Below, piece after piece: positions 17,421 through 23,999 of a stretch of DNA of 64,000 nucleotides (position 1 is its first letter; the number at the start of each line of letters is the position of its first letter). Both the position numbers and the translations under genes were made by a program. The notes beneath the pieces are model-generated. The model did no database searches and was not told the DNA's origin. It saw nothing but the letters and a program-made list of their open reading frames with translations. Origin of the DNA: Candidatus Uhrbacteria bacterium (lineage in GTDB: Bacteria; Patescibacteria; ABY1; SG8-24; UBA9934); NCBI GenBank assembly GCA_018664485.1, contig JABJOE010000005.1, positions 1 through 64,000 of the forward strand. The letters run 5' to 3'.

Positions 17421-17469
17421 TGCATAGAGCTCGATTATTCGTACTTTGCGCGCAGATTAAGTAAAATAA

Positions 17470-17500
17470 CTGTTGACGAAAGTGACAGCCTGGAGCATAC
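17470..17500 (+). promoter_or_regulatory. putative promoter of RRM gene
   Basis: TTGACG at about 17473, then CATACT 17 bp downstream. The leader of about 90 nt contains a GGAACC/GGTTCC hairpin. RRM proteins of this kind are often cold-inducible, so the leader could be regulatory. Confidence 0.5.
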
Positions 17501-17588
17501 TTTTACTGCTCTCTTGTTAGATGGGAACCTATCGTTGGTTCCTTGTTCAAACCGAGAGAAGTCTTATTCATAGTTCGACACTCTTGTT

Positions 17589-17840
17589 ATGAACAACAAG
17601 CTATTTGTCGGCAGTTTGCCATGGGCAGTTGATGACCAGTCTTTGAACGACCTCTTCGCTACATACGGAGAAGTTCTCTCAGCTCGTGTTGTTACTGACC
17701 GTGACTCAGGACGTTCACGTGGATTCGGTTTTGTCGAGTTCGCTGATGACGCTTCTGCACAGGCTGCCATTGATGCGATGGACGGTGCTGACGTCGAAGG
17801 ACGCAACATCACAGTTTCCGTTGCAAAGCCAAAGGAATAA
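17589..17840 (+). CDS. single-RRM RNA-binding protein
   Basis: 83 aa, one RNA-recognition motif and nothing else. RNP2 is KLFVGSLPW (residues 4-12) and RNP1 is RGFGFVEF (about 43-50), with the expected beta-alpha-beta order. It lacks the C-terminal glycine-rich tail of cyanobacterial Rbp proteins. It probably binds single-stranded RNA as a chaperone. It stands alone with its own terminator. Short RRM proteins are common in Patescibacteria. Confidence 0.95.
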   Translation: MNNKLFVGSLPWAVDDQSLNDLFATYGEVLSARVVTDRDSGRSRGFGFVEFADDASAQAAIDAMDGADVEGRNITVSVAKPKE

Positions 17841-17856
17841 ATTTGGTAAACAAAAC

Positions 17857-17877
17857 GAGGCCGCAAGGTCTCTTTTT
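17857..17877 (+). terminator. terminator of RRM gene
   Basis: GAGGCC-GCAA-GGTCTC stem-loop followed by TTTTT. Confidence 0.85.
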
Positions 17878-18121
17878 GTAATCTAGAATATATTATTGGG
17901 CCAGTAATTCACTCCTGCGGTGAATTGCTTAAAACTTCGGCCATGGTATCTTGTTAAGAATTTCCTGGATTGCAGGCGTAGAGTCCATATTGGCGTTTTG
18001 TTTATGGGAGGGAGGGGGTTAGAATGAGGGAATAATAGCTTATTTATAAGTAGTTAACTATTGCCAATAATGGTCAAATCGGCTACTATCATGTCGCATT
18101 GAGTGATGTGTATTATCTTAT
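17878..18121. other. spacer with hairpin and G-rich run
   Basis: No gene is supported. It contains an AATTCAC/GTGAATT hairpin at about 17910-17930 and a G-rich stretch at 18006-18030 (GGGAGGGAGGGGG, then a later GGG) that could form a quadruplex with one long loop. Confidence 0.4.
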
Positions 18122-18222
18122 AGGGGAGTAGCTCAGCTGGTAGTCCAGCCCCTCATGAGAGGCTGGATTCAGTAGAGGTCTCCACCCAGCCCTTCTAGAA
18201 GAGCTGGGTCCAAGACCACGTT
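18122..18222 (+). pseudogene. partial tRNA-Trp copy interrupted by two palindromic hairpins
   Basis: 18122-18143 repeats the first 22 nt of the intact tRNA-Trp at 18481 with one change. A 27-nt insert follows, with hairpin TCCAGCC-C-CTCATGAG-A-GGCTGGA, and then AGTAGAGGTCTCCA resumes the tRNA through its CCA anticodon. A second hairpin, ACCCAGC-C-CTTCTAGAAG-A-GCTGGGT, follows and the rest of the tRNA is absent. Both inserts share one design: 7-bp stem, C/A mismatch, inner palindrome. It cannot fold as a normal tRNA. Confidence 0.7.
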
Positions 18223-18225
18223 TAC

Positions 18226-18474
18226 ATGTTCTATGTCTATTTGTTAAAAAGTGATCGGGGTACAATGTATATAGGGTATACATCGGACCTTGTGCGAAGG
18301 GTTGCTGAACATAAAAATAGATCAGTATTTTTTACTAAAAGACATAAACGATGGGACCTGGTCTATTACGAGGCTTACCTCACGAAGGCGGCTGCACAAG
18401 ATCGGGAAAGAAAGTTGAAACAATATGGATCGGCTTACCATGGCCTGTTAAGGCGAGTAGACGAAAATAGATAG
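18226..18474 (+). CDS. GIY-YIG nuclease domain protein between tRNA-Trp copies
   Basis: 82 aa, a stand-alone GIY-YIG domain of the YhbQ/UvrC-N type: FYVYLLKSDRGTMYIGYTSDLVRRVAEHK holds the two signature strands and the catalytic Arg. The downstream Glu could be in the YYEAYLTKAAAQDRERKLK helix. There is no DNA-binding extension, unlike classical homing endonucleases. It sits between an interrupted partial tRNA-Trp and the intact tRNA-Trp, a setting suggestive of mobility. The ATG at 18226 has no obvious promoter or Shine-Dalgarno site. Confidence 0.85.
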   Translation: MFYVYLLKSDRGTMYIGYTSDLVRRVAEHKNRSVFFTKRHKRWDLVYYEAYLTKAAAQDRERKLKQYGSAYHGLLRRVDENR

Positions 18475-18480
18475 TATTAT

Positions 18481-18556
18481 AGGGGAGTAGCTCAGTTGGT
18501 AGAGTAGAGGTCTCCAAAACCTTTGGTCGCAGGTTCAAGTCCTGTCTCCCCTGCCA
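18481..18556 (+). tRNA. tRNA-Trp (CCA)
   Basis: Acceptor AGGGGAG/CTCCCCT, D-arm GCTCAGTTGGTAGAGT, anticodon loop CTCCAAA reading CCA, T-arm GCAGGTTCAAGTCCTGT, discriminator G as usual for bacterial tRNA-Trp, and encoded CCA. Confidence 0.96.
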
Positions 18557-18578
18557 CGTCGGTCGCGACCGACGTGGC
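18553..18578. repeat. 26-bp perfect palindrome fused to tRNA-Trp 3' end
   Basis: From the terminal GCCA of tRNA-Trp the sequence is a perfect inverted repeat (half-site GCCACGTCGGTCG). CTGCCACGT is then repeated at about 18580. The last four tRNA bases are part of the palindrome, so the repeat appears built onto the tRNA end. Confidence 0.7.
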
Positions 18579-18684
18579 CTGCCACGTAAAGCACGTAGGT
18601 CACACGAAACATCGTTCTTAAACGGTGTGGTATGCCACGCGTTTAGCGTTACGGGTCACAAAGTCGCGCCAACATGACAGCAAG

Positions 18685-18709
18685 AGAGCGCCGCAAGGCG
18701 TTCTTTTGT
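18685..18709 (+). terminator. terminator upstream of second GIY-YIG gene
   Basis: AGAGCGCC-GCAA-GGCGTTCT then TTTT. It probably ends the tRNA-Trp transcript. The T-run flows directly into the TATAAT box (18710-18715) of the next gene. Confidence 0.75.
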
Positions 18710-18724
18710 TATAATGAGATCATT

Positions 18725-18985
18725 ATGTGGTATTTCTACGTCTTACAATCCCAGAAGGAACCTGATTATTTTTACAAAGGTTCCACTGGCAATTTAGAGA
18801 ACAGACTTATAAAACACAATGCTGGTGATGTCATCTCTACGAAGCCGAGGCGGCCCTGGAAGCTTGTTTATTATGAAGCATATATTTCTGAAAAGACGGC
18901 TCGTCTTCGTGAGAGGTCTGTAAAGAGAAGTGGGTCGATATCCGTGCCATTACTACGTCGTATTAAGGCGAGTCTTGAGGAATAG
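18725..18985 (+). CDS. GIY-YIG nuclease domain protein 2
   Basis: 86 aa from the ATG at 18725. TGTTATAAT lies 9 nt upstream and implies a leaderless start, so longer upstream versions are rejected. The sequence MWYFYVLQSQKEPDYFYKGSTGNLENRLIKHNAG matches the GIY-YIG fold, with Y-x-G in place of the strict second signature, and PWKLVYYEAY parallels the first GIY-YIG protein at 18226. The two are related but clearly diverged, so this is not a recent duplicate. Function unknown; a repair or mobile-element nuclease is plausible. Confidence 0.85.
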   Translation: MWYFYVLQSQKEPDYFYKGSTGNLENRLIKHNAGDVISTKPRRPWKLVYYEAYISEKTARLRERSVKRSGSISVPLLRRIKASLEE

Positions 18986-19090
18986 CAGTTTTTTATTTCA
19001 CGGACAGGACTTGAACCTGGGTGTGGTACGAACTTCTCAAGTATCTTGCGTTTTATGGTAAACTTTTATTCTAATTAGATATATGCCCTT

Positions 19091-19846
19091 ATGTTTGGAC
19101 GAAAAAAGAAGTTACTATCATGTGATGGGTGCGGGTATCCTCTAGAGAGGATGGGGCATGGGGAGAATTGCCCGGTGTTGCTTCGTGAGGATCCTAACGC
19201 TCGAAAACAAACCGTTGATAATTGGATTGATAGTATAAAAAATGGGTATATAGGCCATGTAATACCTAGTGATCGATATGAGGGCATCATCTCAACAGAA
19301 GATATTTTATATAGGGCGGGTGGAAAAATTGAAGTACCATTGGAGGCATTTGAGGAGGCGGCAAGAACAAGTAAGTTGGATGACTATATCGCTCAATTGC
19401 CTGAAGCGCTAGAAAAGCTGGGTCTTGATGTTGAAGTGTATATGAAGGCCGCAGTTTTAGCTCATCTAGATGTTATTGAAGAGGGTGAGATTACTGTCAT
19501 TGTAATGAAAGAGCTGATGAATGCGTATCCAGCAGTGGTTCGGTTTTACGATGAACCGAAAATCCAAAAATACCTAAAAAATGACTTGGACTTGGATCTT
19601 TTTAAACGGCGTGATCAGCAGCTTACTTCTGAGCATTTAAATAGAATTAGAAATATTTTCGAAACGTTTCCTATAACTTCAGAGCTACGTGCGGAGGCGG
19701 TGAGCGAAGCGATGAATTATCTTAAAGATTTAGGTAGGTATGATGATGGTGAGTATAATGAAGAGAATTGGTTTTTCGCTAATGTTTCAAAAGAGTCGCT
19801 CATGCAGTTGTTAGATGATATTCTAGAGGGTGAGGGCACAGAGTAG
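19091..19846 (+). CDS. hypothetical protein with N-terminal Cys/His cluster
   Basis: 251 aa, no family recognised. Residues 8-28 (CDGCGYPLERMGHGENCPVL) resemble a small zinc-binding knuckle with Cx2C, His and a third Cys. The remaining protein is helical and acidic, with no signal peptide or membrane segment. AT-rich codons fit the core genome. It stands alone with a terminator 40 nt downstream. A zinc-dependent adaptor role is only a guess. Confidence 0.65.
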   Translation: MFGRKKKLLSCDGCGYPLERMGHGENCPVLLREDPNARKQTVDNWIDSIKNGYIGHVIPSDRYEGIISTEDILYRAGGKIEVPLEAFEEAARTSKLDDYIAQLPEALEKLGLDVEVYMKAAVLAHLDVIEEGEITVIVMKELMNAYPAVVRFYDEPKIQKYLKNDLDLDLFKRRDQQLTSEHLNRIRNIFETFPITSELRAEAVSEAMNYLKDLGRYDDGEYNEENWFFANVSKESLMQLLDDILEGEGTE

Positions 19847-19885
19847 GATTTGTACGTACGATCCTACTAAAAATGGTTTTCCGAT

Positions 19886-19916
19886 AATCTTCACGAGGAA
19901 TCGTGGAGATTTTTTG
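19886..19916 (+). terminator. terminator of gene 19091-19846
   Basis: AATCTTCACGA-GGAA-TCGTGGAGATT then six Ts. A near-identical hairpin recurs at 20477-20506. Confidence 0.85.
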
Positions 19917-19958
19917 TTTGTGATTATGCTTTAAATTGTACGTCTTTAGCCCAATAGG

Positions 19959-19987
19959 TTGACAAAAGCCTGTTTTTTTGCTATATT
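19959..19987 (+). promoter_or_regulatory. promoter of cassette gene 20025-20342
   Basis: TTGACA (19959-19964), 17 bp, TATATT (19982-19987). Leader about 30 nt with AGTAGGA upstream of the ATG. Confidence 0.85.
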
Positions 19988-20024
19988 ATTTTGTTCTTTC
20001 AACCATCAAACCCAAGTAGGAAAC

Positions 20025-20342
20025 ATGGAAACTGTAGCAGTCGTGCATAGTAATGATGTGGGTGTCTTCGTCAGGGATGGCCTTTACATTTCGAGTGTCG
20101 AAGGCCCGCGAGACCAGTCACGCACTGTCACTTTTCCAGATGGTACCCGTACCATGCGTGCTACTACCCATCAGCAAGAAAATTGTACTCTGTGGGTGAC
20201 CACAGGTGGTCGGGTGTACTGTCAGGGCTATCGCAGACCCGGCAATCCAACCCGCAGGCTCAGGTCCTACAATCAAGACACTCTCCATGATCTGTTCGGT
20301 TCCCTCATCCTCCCACGTGATTTCTGGGGGCTCCGTACTTGA
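20025..20342 (+). CDS. orphan GC-rich cassette gene, 105 aa
   Basis: No family recognised. The chain is predicted beta-rich (VAVVHSNDVGVFVRDGLYISSVEGP, TLWVTTGGRVYCQGYRR) and basic at the C-terminus, with no signal peptide. I set the start at 20025, because the longer frame begins inside the promoter and an AGTAGGA Shine-Dalgarno site precedes this ATG. It is flanked by its own promoter and hairpin terminator, a compact example of the cassette layout. Confidence 0.7.
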   Translation: METVAVVHSNDVGVFVRDGLYISSVEGPRDQSRTVTFPDGTRTMRATTHQQENCTLWVTTGGRVYCQGYRRPGNPTRRLRSYNQDTLHDLFGSLILPRDFWGLRT

Positions 20343-20350
20343 TTCGCACT

Positions 20351-20403
20351 AAGCCGCACCATATAGAGATCGCTTCGGCGCCTCCTCTCCGGTGCGGTCT
20401 TCT
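20351..20403 (+). terminator. terminator of cassette gene 20025-20342
   Basis: AAGCCGCACC (20351-20360) pairs with GGTGCGGTCTT (ending about 20401), with an inner GC...TTCGGCG hairpin. A short T-rich tail follows. Confidence 0.65.
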
Positions 20404-20476
20404 ATTTGAAATATTTATGGGTAGTGTAAAGTTCGAGCGGTAGTTATAGATTATTCAGATGGCGAGAGCTAAAATC

Positions 20477-20506
20477 ATCTTCACGAGAAATCGTGGAGAT
20501 TTTTTG
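20477..20506 (+). terminator. terminator hairpin running into a leaderless promoter
   Basis: ATCTTCACGA-GAAA-TCGTGGAGAT then six Ts, followed at once by GTTATACT and, 9 nt later, the ATG of the methyltransferase. Nearly identical to 19886-19916. Confidence 0.75.
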
Positions 20507-20522
20507 TTATACTGCCCAACGT

Positions 20523-21212
20523 ATGAAACCTTATCAAGAATACCTAGAAGGGACTGAGGAGATATTGAAAGCTAGTAGAGCTGAAACAGATAGGTACGAG
20601 ACTGAGGTGCTTGGACGTAATTTTATAGTTCATCCGAATGTATTCTCGCCAAAGTATTTCAAGGATACGGAGCCGTTTGCAAAACATCTGCCAATAACAG
20701 AAGGACAGACAATGCTTGAGATAGGTCCTGGTACAGGTGCTGTATCTATTACGGCGGTCCATAGGGGCGCAAAGCATGTAACAGCAATCGACATCAATTC
20801 ATCTGCTGTTGCTAACGTGCGAGAGAACATCCAGCTTCACAATATGCAAGACCAGATCGATGTCCGCTTTGGCGATGTATATAGTGCTCTTCAGCCTAAT
20901 GAAAAGTTCGACGTGATTTTTTGGAATACTCCATTCGGTCTCATCCCAGATAACGCCGAGATTACAGATTTACAGAGGTCAGTTTATGATCCTGGCTATA
21001 TGGCTACGGAGCGGTTTATTTTGGACGCAAAGCAGCACCTTAATCCAGGCGGAGTCGTTTATATAGGGTTTAGTTCAACTTTGGGTAAGTTGGACTTAAT
21101 TGAGTCCTTTGCGGAAAGGTCAGGCTTTACTTTGAAAAAGATATTTGAAATAGATTCAACGGAGAAGCATCAGGTGAAGTTTGAGATTTTCAAAGCTGAA
21201 CTGAGAACATAA
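20523..21212 (+). CDS. class I SAM-dependent methyltransferase (MTS/HemK-like)
   Basis: 230 aa from the ATG at 20523, 9 nt after TGTTATACT and so probably leaderless. Motif I is LEIGPGTGAVS (about 65-75), the acidic ribose-binding residue lies in VTAIDIN, and the catalytic-loop motif is FWNTPF (about 133-138). An N-x-P-F type loop is typical of enzymes that methylate amides or exocyclic amines (PrmC, RsmC/RlmG, N6-adenine enzymes). The N-terminal ~60 residues do not match PrmC. The substrate cannot be assigned. Confidence 0.8.
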   Translation: MKPYQEYLEGTEEILKASRAETDRYETEVLGRNFIVHPNVFSPKYFKDTEPFAKHLPITEGQTMLEIGPGTGAVSITAVHRGAKHVTAIDINSSAVANVRENIQLHNMQDQIDVRFGDVYSALQPNEKFDVIFWNTPFGLIPDNAEITDLQRSVYDPGYMATERFILDAKQHLNPGGVVYIGFSSTLGKLDLIESFAERSGFTLKKIFEIDSTEKHQVKFEIFKAELRT

Positions 21213-21222
21213 TAATTTAGCT

Positions 21223-21597
21223 ATGAAACTTCAAGGAATAACTGTAAAAGAGATTGAGCTGACACCAGCTATAGAAGAATACGTTCTTAAGCGTGTTGCT
21301 AAATTGTCGAAAATTTGTCAAAAAGAGAAATCTGCAACTATACGTGTGGAACTTGGTGAGCGACCCTCGCAGCACAGGGGTGTTGGAGATAGCTTTTACG
21401 CTGAATTGGACGTTACTATCAAGGATCAACATTTTAACGTCAAGAAACATAACCCAAATATATATAGGGCGATCGAGAAGGCTAGGGTAGATATGCACCA
21501 AAAGATAATCAAATGGAAGAAAAAGGATTTGAGCACTCAGCGAAAAAACGGTGCAGAAATTAAGAAATTCCTTAGGTCTGCTGATTACAATGAATAG
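21223..21597 (+). CDS. hpf: ribosome hibernation promoting factor / RaiA family
   Basis: 124 aa with the beta-alpha-beta-beta-beta-alpha pattern of HPF: MKLQGITVKEIELTPAIEEYVLKRVAKLSKI, then basic strands, a central YAELDVTI, and YRAIEKARVDMHQKIIKWK. It has no long C-terminal dimerisation domain, so it is of the short HPF/YfiA class. It starts 10 nt after the methyltransferase and is probably cotranscribed with it. It would block the 30S A and P sites in resting cells. Confidence 0.85.
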   Translation: MKLQGITVKEIELTPAIEEYVLKRVAKLSKICQKEKSATIRVELGERPSQHRGVGDSFYAELDVTIKDQHFNVKKHNPNIYRAIEKARVDMHQKIIKWKKKDLSTQRKNGAEIKKFLRSADYNE

Positions 21598-21665
21598 ATG
21601 AGATCTACTTTGCCGCTCATCGGGTAGCCGGTATACTGTAATCATTAAATAAGTAATCGTATTTT

Positions 21666-21920
21666 ATGAAAGGTTCACCTTGTAAAGCTTGCGCGATCTG
21701 TACGTGGGTTCTTGTAGTGGCTGGAGTTCATCTTGGTCTTATGGGGGTCTTCGAGTGGGATCTGCTCGGGACGGTCGCCGGAGATTCAGCTTCATTCCTA
21801 CGCGTTATGTACATCATAATCGGTGTTGCTGCAGTTGGAATTGCTGCAAAGTCCTTGGGAATGTGTAAGAATTGTAAAATGGGTTGCGGTGGTGACGCGT
21901 GCAAGCACGGAAAGAAGTAG
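21666..21920 (+). CDS. small two-TM protein, DUF378-like
   Basis: 84 aa. Two hydrophobic segments (CTWVLVVAGVHLGLMGVF and VMYIIIGVAAVGIAAKSLG) enclose a short loop, as in the DUF378 family. Cysteines flank the membrane part (CKACAIC at the N-terminus, CKNCKMGCGGDACKHGKK at the C-terminus). The C-terminal Cys/His tail could bind metal. Function unknown. A TATACT box lies about 30 nt upstream and a terminator follows. Confidence 0.8.
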   Translation: MKGSPCKACAICTWVLVVAGVHLGLMGVFEWDLLGTVAGDSASFLRVMYIIIGVAAVGIAAKSLGMCKNCKMGCGGDACKHGKK

Positions 21921-21940
21921 TTAGATTTCAGAAGTTATAG

Positions 21941-21974
21941 AAGATCCCGCTTGGAAGAGCGGGGTTTTCTTTTG
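21941..21974 (+). terminator. terminator of DUF378-like gene
   Basis: CCCGCT-TGGAAG-AGCGGG hairpin with flanking A/T and a T-run. Confidence 0.85.
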
Positions 21975-22010
21975 TTAATAAATAATTAGTTTGTGATACC
22001 ATGTGTCCAT

Positions 22011-22412
22011 ATGAAAAAGAGTATAGTTTTTATTATTGGAATTTTTGTTGGGGCAGTGTCCGTGTTCCTTTTATTCCAATACATTCAAGTCAATACTCCC
22101 TTCATAGTAGGTCCGATTCAATTTACATGTGAATATAGCGGCGGGGTTTTTAAGGGCGATGTTTGCGTCTGTCCAATTGAAGAACAGTTAGGACAAACGC
22201 AAGAGATGATGTACGACGAATCAACTGGGTACTGCCAAACGACATATGGCGGTCCAGGGGGGGATGCAAGTAACGTGCTCCTTGGTTTTGAATACTTTTT
22301 TAGCATCGTTGAATATAATTGTAATGAAAGCGGTGGCATTTCTCATACATATTCAAGGTGTCAGTGCCCAGATGGGTCGGAGTATGATAAAGATACCGGA
22401 TATTGTTCCTAG
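22011..22412 (+). CDS. hypothetical secreted or membrane-anchored protein
   Basis: 133 aa from the ATG at 22011 (MKKSIVFIIGIFVGAVSVFLLFQYI), an uncleaved signal anchor or signal peptide. The outside part has two similar cysteine units: FTCEYSGGVFKGDVCVCP...STGYCQ and YNCNESGGISHTYSRCQCP...DTGYCS. So it looks like an internal duplication of a small disulfide-bonded repeat of about 50 residues. No family recognised. Own terminator. Confidence 0.7.
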   Translation: MKKSIVFIIGIFVGAVSVFLLFQYIQVNTPFIVGPIQFTCEYSGGVFKGDVCVCPIEEQLGQTQEMMYDESTGYCQTTYGGPGGDASNVLLGFEYFFSIVEYNCNESGGISHTYSRCQCPDGSEYDKDTGYCS

Positions 22413-22431
22413 GATTATATTTTGATCATTG

Positions 22432-22466
22432 AAAAACCCCGTTCCAAGGAGCGGGGTTTTTCTTTT
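22432..22466 (+). terminator. terminator of gene 22011-22412
   Basis: AAAAACCCCG...GGAGCGGGGTTTTT, a strong symmetric stem ending in a T-run. Confidence 0.9.
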
Positions 22467-22564
22467 GTATTGATTGTTGCCCTGGTATTAAGAGTTTGAT
22501 GTATGTAGAGTGAATATATATGAAACGAAGCGTGAATTAACTTATACAAAATAAGGATGGCGAC

Positions 22565-22918
22565 ATGCTGCTTCAGTTGCGGGATGATAAAGAGGAGATT
22601 TGCAATCCGCTTATGTGGAATTTTTTTGGTGGGAAGATTGAGGACGGTGAAAGCGTTTATGACTGTGCAGTACGTGAGTTGAATGAGGAGCTATGTGTAA
22701 GTGTTGATGTTGATCAGTTTGAATTACTGATGACTTCAGGGTTTGAGAGCTCTGGAGAAGTGACTTTATTGAAATTACTTAAACCGCTGAGCTTGAGAGA
22801 AGTTGAATTGAAAGAGGGGTGCGGCTTAGCATTTGTGTCGTCAGCAAGCGCTCTTAAGATGAATATAACGTTAGCAACACGGTATTTTATAGAACACATA
22901 ATTGTGAAAGAACTTTAA
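22565..22918 (+). CDS. NUDIX hydrolase, N-terminus cut by an in-frame stop
   Basis: The Nudix box GKIEDGESVYDCAVRELNEEL is intact, so pyrophosphohydrolase activity is possible. The conserved first strand, however, lies upstream: from an ATG at 22520 the frame reads MKRSVN, then TAA (22538-22540), then LIQNKDGDMLLQLRDD, which is typical NUDIX sequence. Starting at 22565 removes the first beta strand. It may be a recent pseudogene, a sequencing error, a rare read-through, or a truncated but working enzyme. The final ~25 residues keep the expected helix. Product 117 aa. Confidence 0.7.
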   Translation: MLLQLRDDKEEICNPLMWNFFGGKIEDGESVYDCAVRELNEELCVSVDVDQFELLMTSGFESSGEVTLLKLLKPLSLREVELKEGCGLAFVSSASALKMNITLATRYFIEHIIVKEL

Positions 22919-22953
22919 AACGAAAACCGCCCATGACAAGCGCCAGGGGCGGT
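22916..22953 (-). terminator. terminator of minus-strand cassette gene 22990-23250
   Basis: On the minus strand GACCGCCC pairs with GGGCGGT (22926-22932 with 22947-22953), followed by TTTTCGTTTT. It also faces the end of the NUDIX gene. Confidence 0.8.
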
Positions 22954-22989
22954 CGTCGGGGGCGGCGAGGGAACTGCGTGGGGACGGAA

Positions 22990-23250
22990 TCAGGCTCCCA
23001 GCTCATCGAGACATTCATCAACGAGGCTCTTGATATCTTTGTCGACATCAGCGAGCTGGCTGAATGGGGCAAGCGCCTTGCGAACATCTGCCAGTGAGGT
23101 GAAGCGGAGGGTCACGAGCGGCCATTTTACCACCACTCCGTGCGTTCCTCTTCCGCCGTCTGTGACACTGACTCGTGCCTCTATCCGAACATTGGTGGCT
23201 ACGTATACCCATCCAGTCAATTCTGCATGGGAGGGTTCTTGGTGGGCCAT
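22990..23250 (-). CDS. orphan GC-rich cassette gene, 86 aa
   Basis: Start at 23250 is supported by a GGAG site 7 nt upstream. A longer frame begins inside the promoter and is rejected. The protein looks like a small beta-beta-alpha domain (GWVYVATNVRIEARVSVTD, HGVVVKWPLVTLRFTSLADVRKALAPF) with a helical acidic tail. No family recognised, no signal. Promoter at 23319-23291 and terminator make it a complete monocistronic unit. Confidence 0.7.
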   Translation of the reverse strand: MAHQEPSHAELTGWVYVATNVRIEARVSVTDGGRGTHGVVVKWPLVTLRFTSLADVRKALAPFSQLADVDKDIKSLVDECLDELGA

Positions 23251-23290
23251 GGGATCTCCGTGGGTGGATTTGCTTACGTGTTGGTAGGAT

Positions 23291-23319
23291 AATCTATCAC
23301 AAAAAAGCCCTTTTGTCAA
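23291..23319 (-). promoter_or_regulatory. promoter of cassette gene 22990-23250
   Basis: Minus strand TTGACA (23314-23319), 17 bp, TAGATT (23291-23296), with TGA extended -10. Confidence 0.85.
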
Positions 23320-23354
23320 GGTATATAGGGTTAATGCGCAATAATAGAGTTATC

Positions 23355-23437
23355 AAAAACACCACCTTAATAAGGTGGTGTTTGGCGCTAGAAACACAAT
23401 GGCGCTGTACAGGGGGAGTTACCCGCTGCACAGCGCC
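23355..23437 (-). terminator. double hairpin terminator of the 24530-23455 operon
   Basis: A GGCGCTGT/ACAGCGCC stem (23401-23408 with 23430-23437) is followed in transcription order by a perfect 13-bp stem AAACACCACCTTA/TAAGGTGGTGTTT (23357-23383) and a T-rich tail. Two hairpins in series suggest strong insulation. Confidence 0.8.
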
Positions 23438-23454
23438 AGAAGCGACCGAGTCGC

Positions 23455-23997
23455 TTACTCGTATACTCGCGTCATGACCAATTCCCCTACAATGAGGTGG
23501 TCGCCGTAGACCTCATGGTCAAGTACCCAGAGCTCGCCTCTGATCGAGGAGAGGTCCAAGTCGTCGGACGATCCGTCAAATCGGAGGTTGAACCGGTGTT
23601 TTCCTTTTTGCAAGGTCAAGTCGATCTGTACCTCTACCATCCCGTCGTCTGGGCAGTAGACAGCTCGCTCAATCTCGCGCAGGCACATCACCGTTTCATC
23701 AAGGCCGTACTGAGTACACCCGAGGTCTTCTCCCCGGATCTCTCCCCAGTATTGCACCCAGTCGCCATATGCCCCGGTTTCGGGACTCGGCTCTGTTGCG
23801 TAGCTGAGTTGAAAACCTACACCTTCTTTGGTGCCCTGCCACTGGTCGGTTCTATTGTCTCCAACATTTACCGACGGAAGATCGGTTGGCCGTTCTGTAC
23901 AGTTGTCTGACAATGCCAGCCTATCGGGAGCCTGACAGCCAATGTACAGCCCGGCGGTTAGGGGTACAAGCCCCCTAACCAACCGGTGGAAATTCAT
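23455..23997 (-). CDS. putative lipoprotein, second gene of orphan operon
   Basis: 180 aa. The N-terminus (MNFHRLVRGLVPLTAGLYIGC) is a signal sequence ending in an imperfect lipobox, Tyr-Ile-Gly-Cys. The rest is soluble and beta-rich with acidic patches (VEVQIDLTLQKGKHRFNLRFDGSSDDLDLSSIRGELWVLD). No family recognised. Its ATG lies only 2 nt after the stop of the gene at 24530-24000, so the two are translationally coupled. GC-rich codons place it in the cassette class. Confidence 0.7.
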   Translation of the reverse strand: MNFHRLVRGLVPLTAGLYIGCQAPDRLALSDNCTERPTDLPSVNVGDNRTDQWQGTKEGVGFQLSYATEPSPETGAYGDWVQYWGEIRGEDLGCTQYGLDETVMCLREIERAVYCPDDGMVEVQIDLTLQKGKHRFNLRFDGSSDDLDLSSIRGELWVLDHEVYGDHLIVGELVMTRVYE

Positions 23998-23999
23998 CG

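Noticed and set aside
17295..17573. 92-aa frame overlapping the end of the 16424 cassette gene
   Set aside because: It runs across the cassette terminator hairpin and RRM promoter, has no start signals, and its product is unlike any domain.
23497..23910. 137-aa plus-strand frame inside the minus-strand lipoprotein gene
   Set aside because: Shadow; the minus-strand frame has a signal sequence and is coupled to its upstream gene.
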